64,000 bases of DNA. It comes from Deinococcus hopiensis KR-140. GTDB lineage: Bacteria > Deinococcota > Deinococci > Deinococcales > Deinococcaceae. The notes under the pieces are model-generated. The model was not told the origin of the DNA. It was given only the letters and a program-made list of their open reading frames with translations, and did no database searches. This document shows, one piece after another, positions 47,045-54,889 of the stretch. Numbering within the stretch: position 1 is the first letter of the stretch; each line of letters starts with the position of its first letter. Made by a program: the position numbers and the translations under genes. Location: positions 1 through 64,000 of the forward strand of contig NZ_FWWU01000011.1 of assembly GCF_900176165.1 (NCBI RefSeq), given 5' to 3'.

Positions 47045-47518
47045 TTAGGGATCCTCCGTTGCCTCAAGCTCTTGTGTCCAGCGTTGCAGTGACGTGACCA
47101 GCTGACCGCGCTCCTCGCAGAGTCCAGTGATATGCGCGCGGGCCAGCTGGTGCAGCAGATCCGTTCCACGTTCACTCAGGCGGATCAGGACCCGCCGGGC
47201 ATCGGACGAATCCGGAACGCGCTCGATCAGCCCAGCGCGTTCCGCACGCTGCGTCAGTCCTACAGCACTGTTGTGGTTCAGATGCAGCGCAGCAGCCACC
47301 TCACCGACACTGAGTTGTCCGGACGGCGCTTGACTGAGCACGGCGAGCAGCGTGAACTGCCTGGGGCTGACGCCCTCCTCCGCCAAACAGTGGCGCGTGG
47401 CGTCACTGTATCTGGACAGCGCCGCACGGAACGCGGCGAGCGCAGCGAGGATGGAGGGCGGCAGGGGCTTGACGGCGGCCTGGTCGTGAAGGATGGTGGG
47501 GCCTCGCTTGGCGGGCAT
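47045..47518 (-). CDS. MarR-family regulator
   Basis: A 157-residue winged-helix repressor with EEGVSPRQFTLLAVLSQAPS, LSVGEVAAALHLNHNSAVGL (recognition helix) and VPDSSDARRVLIRLSERG (wing). MarR proteins sense aromatic acids or oxidants and repress neighbouring export or detoxification genes. The ATG at 47518 is preferred; the upstream in-frame extension is not family-like. No cognate exporter is visible; the molybdopterin operon 260 bp downstream on the same strand is the nearest candidate. Confidence 0.8.
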   Translation of the reverse strand: MPAKRGPTILHDQAAVKPLPPSILAALAAFRAALSRYSDATRHCLAEEGVSPRQFTLLAVLSQAPSGQLSVGEVAAALHLNHNSAVGLTQRAERAGLIERVPDSSDARRVLIRLSERGTDLLHQLARAHITGLCEERGQLVTSLQRWTQELEATEDP

Positions 47519-47599
47519 ACACAAGCCAGCGTAGCAGCACGGCGTGTACACGCGTACCCCGCTTCCCAGAGGCTTTCTTTGTTTCATACGTAGTTAAAC

Positions 47600-47774
47600 T
47601 GACACTCCCGTCGGGTAGCCGGGTGAGCCTTGCGGCTCACCCAGCCCCCTCAGAACCGTGCGTGCGACTTTCACCGCACACGGCTCAAGCCTTCAAGCCC
47701 TTATACCCAACCCGCTGATGGTGCGCGTGGTGGCACCAGCGATGCACAAGCATCCGGTTATCCAATGTGTGGAG
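47600..47774 (-). pseudogene. Group II intron 3' remnant (reverse-transcriptase end plus RNA domain)
   Basis: On the minus strand the coding end reads LDNRMLVHRWCHHAHHQRVG then YKGLKA and a stop, typical of intron-encoded reverse transcriptases with an HNH endonuclease. It is followed by GAGCCGTGTGCGGTGAAAGT and GCACGCACGGTTC, a group II intron RNA signature. The rest of the gene lies beyond the IS3 element at 49033-49230. Confidence 0.7.
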
Positions 47775-47804
47775 TGAACCCAATCGAGCGGACCGCAGGG
47801 CAAG

Positions 47805-48647
47805 TCACATCTGGGCGGTAGTGTAGCGGGCGGCGAACTCGGCGGGTGGAACGTACCCCAGGCTGGAGTGCAGTCGGCGACGGTTGTACAGGTCCGCAAT
47901 AAAGAACTCGATGTGTCGTCGAGCGTCGTCCAGATCGACGTATTCTTGCAGATCGACCTCCTCAGTCTTCAGGGTCTTGTAGAAGCTCTCCATTTTGGCG
48001 TTGTCATAGGGATTGCCTGTCCTGGACATACTTGGCGTGATTCCTGCGGACCGCAAGCGGTCCACGTACACCCGACTGGCGTATTGCACGCCCTGGTCCG
48101 AATGGTGCAGCAGACCGGGGGCAGGACAACGCGCTGCAAGCGCGTTGTTGAGCGCTGCCAGCGGTAAATCTGCGTCCAGAAACTTTGACATGGACCAGCC
48201 CACCACCTCACGGGTAAAACCGTCCAGCACGCAGGCCAGGTACACAAAGCCTTGGCGGACTCGCACGTAGGTCAGATCGGCTTGCCAGACCTGATCTGGC
48301 CGTACTGGGACGACTTCGCGTAGCAGATTTGGGAAGCGCTTCTCGTTGTGGTTGGAATCGGTTGTCGCCCGATAGCGGCGCTTCGGGCGGCAGAGCAACC
48401 GGCGTTCCCGCATGACTCTCAACACGCGCTTGTGGTTCACTGGGCGGCCTCGTCGGGCCAACTCGCGGGTGACACGCCGATATCCGTATCCGTCGAACTC
48501 CACCACTACGGCCTCAATGTCCTGGGACAACGCCTGATCGGCGTCCATCTCCTCCCGGCCCTGCTGTTCGTAGAACCACGAGCGATTAACCCCGTGCAGC
48601 TCACACAGACGACGCACCGACACCTCTTTTGGGCGCGCTCCGCGCAT
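47805..48647 (-). CDS. IS3 transposase OrfB
   Basis: The DDE integrase-like half: LCELHGVNRSWFYEQQ, then the catalytic core VRPDQVWQADLTYVRVRQGF, LLHHSDQGVQYASRVYVDRL and GNPYDNAKMESFYKTLKTEE with D, D and E in place. It lies in the same frame as OrfA, starting 6 bases after the OrfA stop, so it may be made by re-initiation rather than by the -1 frameshift usual in IS3. Confidence 0.9.
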   Translation of the reverse strand: MRGARPKEVSVRRLCELHGVNRSWFYEQQGREEMDADQALSQDIEAVVVEFDGYGYRRVTRELARRGRPVNHKRVLRVMRERRLLCRPKRRYRATTDSNHNEKRFPNLLREVVPVRPDQVWQADLTYVRVRQGFVYLACVLDGFTREVVGWSMSKFLDADLPLAALNNALAARCPAPGLLHHSDQGVQYASRVYVDRLRSAGITPSMSRTGNPYDNAKMESFYKTLKTEEVDLQEYVDLDDARRHIEFFIADLYNRRRLHSSLGYVPPAEFAARYTTAQM

Positions 48648-48653
48648 CCTCGA

Positions 48654-48953
48654 TCATTTGGTGCCTTGTTTCGAGCGGTACGTCGCCAACGACTTTTTTA
48701 GGATTGTGTTCTCCAACGACAACTGCCCGCAAAACCGTTCCAACTCGGCGATTCGCTGTTCCAACGACTGGTCGGGCTTGGCCTGGTCGGTGAAAGCCAT
48801 TTCCCCACGCACCTCGACCTCCTTCCGCCAGCGGTGGATCAGACTGGGCGAGAGAGCGTGTTCTCGGCAGAGCTGAGCGGTCGTCTTTTGACCCCCGTCA
48901 ACTTGATTCACGATGTCGAGCTTGAACTCACGGCTGTGGGTACGTCCGGGCAT
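48654..48953 (-). CDS. IS3 transposase OrfA
   Basis: A 99-residue helix-turn-helix protein: RTHSREFKLDIVNQVDGGQK, LCREHALSPSLIHRWRKEVE, and a C-terminal leucine zipper (IAELERFCGQLSLENTILKK). An AAAAAAG run near its end could allow a -1 slip, but that frame does not lead into OrfB. Confidence 0.88.
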   Translation of the reverse strand: MPGRTHSREFKLDIVNQVDGGQKTTAQLCREHALSPSLIHRWRKEVEVRGEMAFTDQAKPDQSLEQRIAELERFCGQLSLENTILKKSLATYRSKQGTK

Positions 48954-49032
48954 ACGGGCTCCTTCGGTGCCGTCAGCCTACGGGCTGACGGGGACGAAGT
49001 GCTTGGCCTCTTGGTCCGCTCCTAAGGGTTCA

Positions 49033-49230
49033 GTCCAGTGTTCTGTCCCCGCGTGTCTTGGCGTGACGTGATGGTCGTCCATGTCTTCCGCTGCAAGCGG
49101 AAGACGGCACAGACCACACTTGCCGTCCTGAAGGCGCAGAAGTTCCAACCTCTCCTTCTGGTGAATCTGCCGCGCAACGCAACGCTTCTGTCGGGCCTGC
49201 CAGTAATCCCGCAGTGTCGGATTGAAGGGC
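49033..49230 (-). pseudogene. Group II intron reverse-transcriptase, HNH part
   Basis: Reads PFNPTLRDYWQARQKRC, then QKERLELLRLQDGKCGLCRL and PLAAEDMDDHHVTPRHAGTE up to the IS3 edge. The continuation (LDNRMLVHRWCHH) lies beyond the IS3. The upstream reverse-transcriptase domain is absent; the frame runs into IS630 sequence near 49230. Confidence 0.65.
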
Positions 49231-49388
49231 GATGATCGTTGTACGCGAGAATCCGGTTGCGTCAATGATCTCCGGAATTGACTTTCCTTTGCTTTTGAGC
49301 CAGATAATCTGCCAGCGGGAACGTTCAATAGGCTACGCCGTTTAGGGCTTGAGGCTGGGGTAGCCGAGTAGGACGGAGACGAGGAAAA

Positions 49389-49420
49389 ATGGAGACGGTA
49401 TCTGCAGATACCGTCTCCAT
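49389..49420. repeat. 32-bp perfect palindrome inside IS982
   Basis: ATGGAGACGGTATCTG followed by its exact complement, with no loop. It precedes the transposase start and may fold in RNA or mark a subterminal binding site. Confidence 0.7.
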
Positions 49421-49441
49421 CATAGTTTAGGTCGTCGTGCG

Positions 49442-50172
49442 GTGATTCGTCAGCTCCACCGTTGGGCGAAGCGGCACTTCAGCGATCTGAAGCGATTCAA
49501 GCATCAGAAGCTGACGGATGCCCTGCTCGTGGCCCTCTTGCTCGCTCGCTTCGTGTTCAAGCAGCCGTATCCCTCGATCTGGTGGAACATGTTGAGGGAA
49601 GACCGACGCGGTCTTCCCTCCTACACCCAGGCGTACATGCGAAGCGTACGTCTGCTGGACCGCCTCGAAGCCTTGGTCAGCCCCGCCAAACGCTGTGCAG
49701 AAGTGATCATTGACTCCATGCCGCTCCCGGTGTGTCGCCCGAAACGAGGGAAGCGGTGCAAGTTCCCGGGAGCGAAATGGGGGTTTGGGACCCAGGGCGA
49801 CGTGTACGGGTACAAGCTGCATGCCTGGGTGACACCCGCAGGGGAGATCGTCCAGTACCTCCTCAAACCCGCCAATCTTCACGACACCATCGTCAGCTAT
49901 GAGTTGAACCGGAGGTGGCCTGAGTTCGGCGGGCCAAAGATCATTGGGGACAAGGGCTATTGCTGCCTGGGCTACCTGTTCCCACCCAAGAAAACACCCG
50001 CTATGACAACGGGTGGCGGCAAGACCGCCACCCAAAGCTCCGCAAACGCATTGAAACCGTCTTTTCACAATTGGTCGAAGCTCAAATTCGCTCCGTTCAG
50101 ACCAAAACGCTTCCCTCTCTCCAGCTCCGCGTCGTCCTGGCCGTCCTCGCCCACAACCTCGCTCAGCCCTAA
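49442..50172 (+). pseudogene. IS982 transposase, one frameshift
   Basis: Frame one reads KLTDALLVALLLARFVFKQP, AEVIIDSMPLPVCRPKRGKR, and YGYKLHAWVTPAGEIVQYLL with the first catalytic residues. Near 49995 it must shift into KTLPSLQLRVVLAVLAHNLA, reached through KLRKRIETVFSQLVEAQIRS. One added or lost base explains the break. Confidence 0.75.
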
Positions 50173-50282
50173 ACGGCGTAGGACGTTCGGCTTGGCGATA
50201 CGCCACTTCAAGCTCTTCAGATGTATGGTGCGGAATCAAGGCTGCAGCTCTCATATTCCGAACTCACCTTAATTCCGCATAA

Positions 50283-50534
50283 TGGTACTCCGTTGACTGG
50301 CGGGAACCTGATGGATGGCGCCCGTGTTTCTGGGGTCAGCGCGGTACGGAAAGGGTGGGAATCCCCCGTGTTCTTCGCCAGCACTTTCAGACCCAACGGA
50401 GTACCATTATTGGTACTTCGTTGACTGGCGGGAACCTGATGGATGGTGCCCGTGTTTCTGGGGTCAGTGCGGTACGGAAAGAGTGGGAATCCCCCGTGTT
50501 CTTCGCCAGCACTTTCAGACCCAACGGAGTACCA
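50283..50534. repeat. Two tandem 124-bp MITE-like units
   Basis: Units at 50283-50406 and 50411-50534, 128 bp apart, differ at only a few positions. Each has inverted ends, TGGTACTCCGTTG (TTCGTTG in the second) and CAACGGAGTACCA. They contain no gene. They look like a small non-autonomous element or a tandem duplication of one. Confidence 0.75.
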
Positions 50535-50773
50535 ACAATACGAAATTAAAGTGATTTTCACCTTTTAGCGCCTGAGAGCCATTCCGCACCAGGCCTTCAT
50601 AGACGAGTTTTACAGCCTCATCATCGACTTTGCCCATACGAGAATCACTTTGGTCTCGTATAAGACCGTCAAGAGGCTTCCACCTTGTGTGGCGCTTCAC
50701 GCCAGAGCCTTTTCCTCCCACGACTTTAGTCGCGGGTCTCCAAGGCTCAAAGATGAACAGGACTCCATTATAG

Positions 50774-50802
50774 TTGACAACCTTTGTAAACTAGTCTACG
50801 TT
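50774..50802 (+). promoter_or_regulatory. Promoter of the sulfonate-type operon
   Basis: TTGACA (50774-50779), a 17-bp spacer and TACGTT (50797-50802). The -10 is weak, suggesting activator dependence. It would give a leader of about 320 nt before the SsuA-like gene. Confidence 0.5.
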
Positions 50803-50879
50803 AACGCCAACCCAGAAAAGGGCCAGTCCACACAGCCGCTGGTGCTGCTTTCGCCCAGCGCACTGTCGCCAGGAGACCC

Positions 50880-50948
50880 ATGATGAAGCCTCCACTGCCC
50901 CTTGGTTCCATGCCGTTACCCTCTGTTCCAGCCTGTTGCCGCTGTTGA
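50880..50948 (+). CDS. Leader peptide ending in clustered cysteines
   Basis: A 22-codon ORF with ATG ATG starts at 50880/50883; AGGAGA (50871-50876) fits the second. It begins MMKPPLPLGS and ends ACCRC then TGA, three of its last four codons being Cys. It lies in the long leader of the sulfonate-type uptake genes. Short upstream ORFs with cysteine runs are known elsewhere to sense charged tRNA-Cys by ribosome stalling. That role is inferred here from position and sequence only. Confidence 0.55.
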   Translation: MMKPPLPLGSMPLPSVPACCRC

Positions 50949-51131
50949 GCGGAACCTGAACGATTTTCCCGGCGCTGCTGCGCCGCTTGACCCGCTGCGT
51001 TGCGCCCAGGTGCCGTGACGCCGTTACTTGGGCGTCACACCGACTCCTGCGCCGAACCCCGGGGGAGTACCCGTTCCGCTGGGTCGTGGCAGCCTTGTTC
51101 TACCGTTTCTCAGTTTCAGTCAGGAGCTACC

Positions 51132-52088
51132 GTGTCTACCCTCTCCCGGGCACTGTTACTCGGTGCCGCCCTCACCCTGACCCATCAAGCCCAGGCGGCC
51201 ACCATCTTCAACATCGGATACCAGAAGGGTGGTCTGCTCGCGCTGCTCAAAGCGCGGGGAACGTTGGACCCGGCCAAAGCACAGGGAATCGAGTTCAAAT
51301 GGAGCCTGTTCACCGCGGGTCCTCCACTGCTGGAGGCGGCCAACGCCGGTGCGATCGACTTTGGCTCGGTCGGCGACACGCCTGGCGTGTTTGCGCTGGC
51401 GGGAGGAGCAGACCTGAAGTACGTTGCCGTGACGGAGGCGCAAAGTGATACCGCGTCGGCCATCATCGTTCCCACCAACTCTCCCATCAAAACGGTCGCC
51501 GACCTCAAGGGAAAACGCATCGGCCTGGCCCGGGGATCAAGCGCCCACTTCTTCGCCTACCGGGCTTTGAAAGCCGCGAAGCTCACGTTCAACGACGTCA
51601 CCATCGTTTCCCTGCTGCCGCCGGATGCGCGCCCGGCGTTCGAAAGCGGCACCATCGATGCCTGGGTCATCTGGGAGCCGTTCCTGACCACGGCCCTGCA
51701 AGCCACCAAAGCGCGCGTGATCCGCGATCTGAAAGGGCTGGGGCGCTCAAACAGCTACTTCCTGGTGCGCAGCAAAGTTACTCAGGACGCGGAGAAGCGG
51801 CGTGCCCTGCAATACCTCCTGCGTGCCCTCGATCAGACTGCCGATTGGGCCAACAAAAACCAGGCAGCGGTAATCACCCAGATCAGCGAGGAACTCGGCC
51901 TTCCCCGCAGCGTTGCGGCGGTGTCCGTTCCCAAATCCATGCCCTTCAATATCCGCCCTTTCCGGCCTTCGGACTCCGTGCCGCTCCAGCGTCTGGCCGA
52001 TACCTTCTACGAGATCAAGATTCTCCCCACCCCCTTGAAAATCGACGCCACCAGGTATGTGCCCCTGAATTTCACGGCAGACCGCTAA
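51132..52088 (+). CDS. SsuA-like aliphatic sulfonate-binding protein
   Basis: A 318-residue periplasmic solute-binding protein of an ABC importer for sulfonates or similar organosulfur compounds. A signal peptide is visible (LSRALLLGAALTLTHQAQA). Typical blocks are FNIGYQKGGLLALLKARGTL, GAIDFGSVGDTPGVFALAGG, LKGKRIGLARGSSAHFFAYR and DAWVIWEPFLTTA. The GTG at 51132 follows AGGAG by 5 bases; the longer frame is not family-like. The matching permease and ATPase genes are not in the window, so it may share the metNI-type transporter or use distant partners. It is followed by an FMN monooxygenase that would liberate the sulfur. Confidence 0.85.
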   Translation: MSTLSRALLLGAALTLTHQAQAATIFNIGYQKGGLLALLKARGTLDPAKAQGIEFKWSLFTAGPPLLEAANAGAIDFGSVGDTPGVFALAGGADLKYVAVTEAQSDTASAIIVPTNSPIKTVADLKGKRIGLARGSSAHFFAYRALKAAKLTFNDVTIVSLLPPDARPAFESGTIDAWVIWEPFLTTALQATKARVIRDLKGLGRSNSYFLVRSKVTQDAEKRRALQYLLRALDQTADWANKNQAAVITQISEELGLPRSVAAVSVPKSMPFNIRPFRPSDSVPLQRLADTFYEIKILPTPLKIDATRYVPLNFTADR

Positions 52089-52143
52089 CCCTCCCCGTCC
52101 GCACCCGCCCAGCGGTTGCGCAGGCACATTCAGGAGAACACCC

Positions 52144-53508
52144 ATGACCCGCTCCACCCCACAACACATGAAGCTGGGCGCGTTCCTCATGACGGACGGC
52201 CACCACATCGCGGCGTGGCGGCACCCCAGTGCTCCGGCCGACGCCCACGTCCGCTTCGATCATTTCCGGAACCTTGCCCAGAAAGCGGAAGCGGCCAAAT
52301 TCGACTCCATTTTCTTTGCCGACTCTGTTGCCGCCTCCGTGGACGGTGACGGCGTCTTCAGCCACACCTCGCGGGGCGCGCATTTTGAACCCGTCACCCT
52401 GCTTTCTGCGCTGGCCGCCGTCACGTCTCACATCGGCCTGATCGCCACCCAGACCACCACCTACAACGAGCCGTACCATATCGCACGCAAATTCGCCTCA
52501 CTTGATCAGATCAGCGGTGGACGTGCCGGATGGAACCTCGTGACGTCGGCCAACAGTCGGGAAGCGTTCAACTTCAATCGTGACGAGCACCTGCTCCACG
52601 CGGACCGTTATGACCGGGCCCGCGAGTTCGCACAGGTGGTCCTGGGCTTATGGGACAGCTGGGAAGACGACGCTTTTCTTCGGGACAAGGACCGTGGGCT
52701 GTTTTCTGATCCTGGCAAGGTGCACGTCCTGAACCATGAAGGCGTTCACTTTAAAGTCCGGGGACCGCTGAACGTCGCGCGCTCTCCTCAAGGCCGCCCG
52801 GTCATCGTGCAGGCGGGCTCTTCCGAAGATGGTAAAGAACTGGCGGCGGCCACTGCCGACGTGGTGTTCACCGCTCAGCAGACGTTGCGAGACGCCCAGG
52901 CGTTCTACGCCGATCTTAAAGGGCGGCTCAGAACGTACGGCCGGCAGCCGGAGGACTTGAAAATCATGCCGGGCGTCCTGCCCTACGTTGGCCGGACAGA
53001 ACAGGAAGCGCGGGACAAGTTTGAGAGGATTCAGTCGCTGGTGCTGCCCAAGGTGGGTCTGGCACAACTCTCCAACCTTCTCGGGGTGGACCTGACCGGG
53101 TACGACATTGACGGTCCGCTGCCGGACCTGCCCCTTACAAACAACAACCGCAGTCGGCAGCAACTCCTGATCGCGCAGGCCCGGCGGGACAACCTCACCG
53201 TCCGTGACCTGTACCTCTTCGTCACGGGGGGGCGGGGGCACTGGCAGCTGGTTGGGACGGCCGAGCAGATCGCCGATGAGCTCGAAGAGCGCTTTGTGAA
53301 GGGTGGAGCAGACGGTTTCAACGTGATGGGCCCCGTGCTCCCGGCAGGACTGGACGACTTCATTGAGTTGGTGGTGCCTGAACTGCGGCGGCGGGGCCTG
53401 TTTCGTTCTGAGTACGAGGGCCGCACCCTGCGAGAAAACCTGGGGCTGCCTTACCCACACCACCCTGCGGCCCGGCAACAGCGTGAAGCGCAACTGGCCC
53501 TCACCTGA
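52144..53508 (+). CDS. FMN-dependent monooxygenase (NtaA/SnaA/DszA family)
   Basis: A 454-residue flavin monooxygenase of the bacterial luciferase superfamily, using reduced FMN and O2 to cleave C-S or C-N bonds in organosulfur or chelator compounds. Motifs are KLGAFLMTDGHHIAAWRHPS, FDSIFFADSVAASVDG, ALAAVTSHIGLIATQTTTYN, RAGWNLVTSANSREAFNF, PVIVQAGSSEDGKELAAATA and GGADGFNVMGPVLPAGLDDF. It lies 55 bp after the SsuA-like gene and probably in the same transcript, which points to use of sulfonates or sulfur heterocycles as a sulfur source. Confidence 0.9.
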   Translation: MTRSTPQHMKLGAFLMTDGHHIAAWRHPSAPADAHVRFDHFRNLAQKAEAAKFDSIFFADSVAASVDGDGVFSHTSRGAHFEPVTLLSALAAVTSHIGLIATQTTTYNEPYHIARKFASLDQISGGRAGWNLVTSANSREAFNFNRDEHLLHADRYDRAREFAQVVLGLWDSWEDDAFLRDKDRGLFSDPGKVHVLNHEGVHFKVRGPLNVARSPQGRPVIVQAGSSEDGKELAAATADVVFTAQQTLRDAQAFYADLKGRLRTYGRQPEDLKIMPGVLPYVGRTEQEARDKFERIQSLVLPKVGLAQLSNLLGVDLTGYDIDGPLPDLPLTNNNRSRQQLLIAQARRDNLTVRDLYLFVTGGRGHWQLVGTAEQIADELEERFVKGGADGFNVMGPVLPAGLDDFIELVVPELRRRGLFRSEYEGRTLRENLGLPYPHHPAARQQREAQLALT

Positions 53509-53592
53509 TGGCCCTGCTTCCGGCTTGCCTTGTCCCCGAGCAGACCGGGAAGCATTGAAGCAGCGTTCGGCGCGCAGGCCATCACCCTTTGG

Positions 53593-53621
53593 TTGACACT
53601 TCTGGTCATCTGCTTTAGATT
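53593..53621 (+). promoter_or_regulatory. Promoter of the metNIQ leader
   Basis: TTGACA (53593-53598), a 17-bp spacer and TAGATT (53616-53621). Transcription would start about 20 bp before the SAM-I riboswitch. Confidence 0.7.
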
Positions 53622-53640
53622 CCTCGTCGGCCTGTTTCGG

Positions 53641-53756
53641 CGGGCCACCTTTATCCAGAGCGGCGTAGGGATCTGGCCTGAAGATCGCCGCAGCAACCGG
53701 CCCTCATCGCGGCACCCGGTGCTCCGCCAGCCCGCACGCGCCAACGATGGCTTTAC
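53641..53756 (+). ncRNA. SAM-I (S-box) riboswitch
   Basis: The conserved core can be followed by eye: TTATCCAGAGCGGCG (kink-turn strand and P2), TAGGGATCTGGCCTGAAGAT, CGCCGC closing P2, GCAACC, then CCCGGTGC and GCCAG, and GATGG near the end to close P1. It lies in the leader of metNIQ, 160 bp before metN, with a strong terminator-like hairpin between. Binding of S-adenosylmethionine should favour termination and shut off methionine uptake. Confidence 0.8.
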
Positions 53757-53820
53757 ATAGGCGGCGGGAACGATAAGGGAAGGGTGTTCCTCTTTGCAGG
53801 TTCCAGCGGACAAGCCTCAA

Positions 53821-53870
53821 GGCGCGTCCCCTTCCACGAGCTCAAGCCCCGGAAGGGGACGCGCCGTTTT
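53821..53870 (+). terminator. Terminator hairpin of the riboswitch expression platform
   Basis: GGCGCGTCCCCTTCC pairs perfectly (15 bp) with 53851-53865 around a 15-base loop, followed by GTTTTGCGTT. It lies between the SAM-I aptamer and metN, so it is the likely regulated terminator. No clear antiterminator strand was identified by eye. Confidence 0.7.
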
Positions 53871-53914
53871 GCGTTCCCTGCCCACCCCGATCCTGCCAGA
53901 GGAGGCCCCTCCCC

Positions 53915-54889
53915 GTGACGCCAAACGTCACTCCGCCCCCCGCCCTACACTTTGAACAGGTGCGAAAAACATACCCTGGTCAGGTCACTCCAGCTCTGCG
54001 CGATCTGAACTTCACCGTCCCACGAGGCAGTTGCACGGGCATTATCGGACGCAGTGGAGCGGGTAAAAGCACCCTCGTTCGGCTCATCAGTGGGCTCGAA
54101 ACGCCCGATGCTGGCCGTCTCTTCGTCCAGGGTCAGTCCATGGCTGGGCTGAGCTCCAGAGCCCTGCGGCAACGCCAGGTGCGGACCGGCCTGGTCTTTC
54201 AGCACTTCAACCTGCTCACGCAGAGGACCGCCCTCGGCAACGTCACCCTCCCGCTGGAACTGCTGGGTGTCCCCCGCGCCAAGCGTGAAGCGCGTGGACG
54301 CGACCTGCTGGCGCAGGTCGGCCTGGGCGACTACACTTCCCGTTACCCAGCGCAACTTTCTGGAGGGCAAAAGCAACGGGTCGGGATCGCCCGCGCGCTC
54401 GCGACTGATCCTGACCTGCTTCTGGCCGACGAAGCCACATCGGCCCTGGACCCGGAGACGAGCGCCGGCATCCTGACCCTGCTCACCGACCTGCAAAAGG
54501 ACCGCAACCTCACCCTGGTCATCGTGACCCACCAGATGGAAGTCGTGCGGGCGGTTACCACGCACGTCGCCGTTCTGGACGCCGGCGTGCTTGTGGAAGC
54601 GGGCGAAACACGCCACGTGCTCAGTTGCCCTCAGCACGCCGTGACCCGCGCGTTGCTGAATGCCCACCGTCCGGAAGTTTCGCTGGAAAACGGTGAGCAA
54701 CTCCGCCACCTCACGCTGCCGGACCTTAGCCCCCGTACCCTGAACGCCCTTGCGGGGCTGGGCGCGCGCATCGTGCAGGCCCACGCGCATCCGAAGGGGG
54801 TAGATGCCTGGCTGGCCCTGCCTCAAGGGGCCGCAGACGTGAACCGGCATCTGGACCGCAGCGCACACCTGGTCGAGGTACCCGCATGA
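53915..54889 (+). CDS. metN: Methionine ABC transporter ATPase MetN
   Basis: The 324-residue ATPase of the D/L-methionine importer, acting at the cytoplasmic face. Walker A is GIIGRSGAGKSTL, the signature motif is YPAQLSGGQKQRVGIA, and Walker B is LLLADEATSALDPETS. A C-terminal regulatory region with hydrophobic strands follows (RIVQAHAHPKGVDAWLAL), as in MetN proteins that bind methionine. GTG start after AGAGGAGG-type sequence. It overlaps metI by ATGA. A SAM-I riboswitch and terminator precede it. Confidence 0.95.
   Translation: MTPNVTPPPALHFEQVRKTYPGQVTPALRDLNFTVPRGSCTGIIGRSGAGKSTLVRLISGLETPDAGRLFVQGQSMAGLSSRALRQRQVRTGLVFQHFNLLTQRTALGNVTLPLELLGVPRAKREARGRDLLAQVGLGDYTSRYPAQLSGGQKQRVGIARALATDPDLLLADEATSALDPETSAGILTLLTDLQKDRNLTLVIVTHQMEVVRAVTTHVAVLDAGVLVEAGETRHVLSCPQHAVTRALLNAHRPEVSLENGEQLRHLTLPDLSPRTLNALAGLGARIVQAHAHPKGVDAWLALPQGAADVNRHLDRSAHLVEVPA

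Larger units (their letters stand above)
47775..49032 (-). mobile_element. IS3-family insertion sequence
   Basis: 1258 bp with ends TGAACCCAATCGAGCGGACC (left) and TGAACCCTTAGGAGCGGACC (right, read inward). It splits the group II intron reverse-transcriptase gene. Both transposase genes look intact. Confidence 0.85.
49333..50181 (+). mobile_element. IS982-family insertion sequence
   Basis: About 849 bp with ends CTACGCCGTTTAGGGCTTGA (left) and CTACGCCGTTTAGGGCTGAG (right, read inward). It has landed in the IS630 fragment. A 32-bp perfect palindrome (49389-49420) stands between the left end and the transposase. Confidence 0.75.
49231..50254 (-). pseudogene. IS630 transposase N-terminus split by IS982
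   Basis: Minus-strand pieces on each side of the IS982 element fit together: EELEVAYRQAER (from about 50225 to 50185) and then ERSRWQIIWLKSKGKSIPEI with IDATGFSRTTII (49325 to about 49235). This is the helix-turn-helix start of an IS630-type transposase. Its catalytic half is missing; the remaining sequence is joined to group II intron DNA. Confidence 0.6.

Noticed and set aside
47600..47660. Hairpin GTGAGCCTTGCGGCTCAC as a free-standing terminator
   Set aside because: It fits better as part of the group II intron RNA 3' domains.
50784..50800. TTTGTAAACTAGTCTACG, sharing TGTAAAC with the recA and ligA operators
   Set aside because: The rest of the 17-mer does not fit the RDRM pattern; it is probably just promoter spacer.
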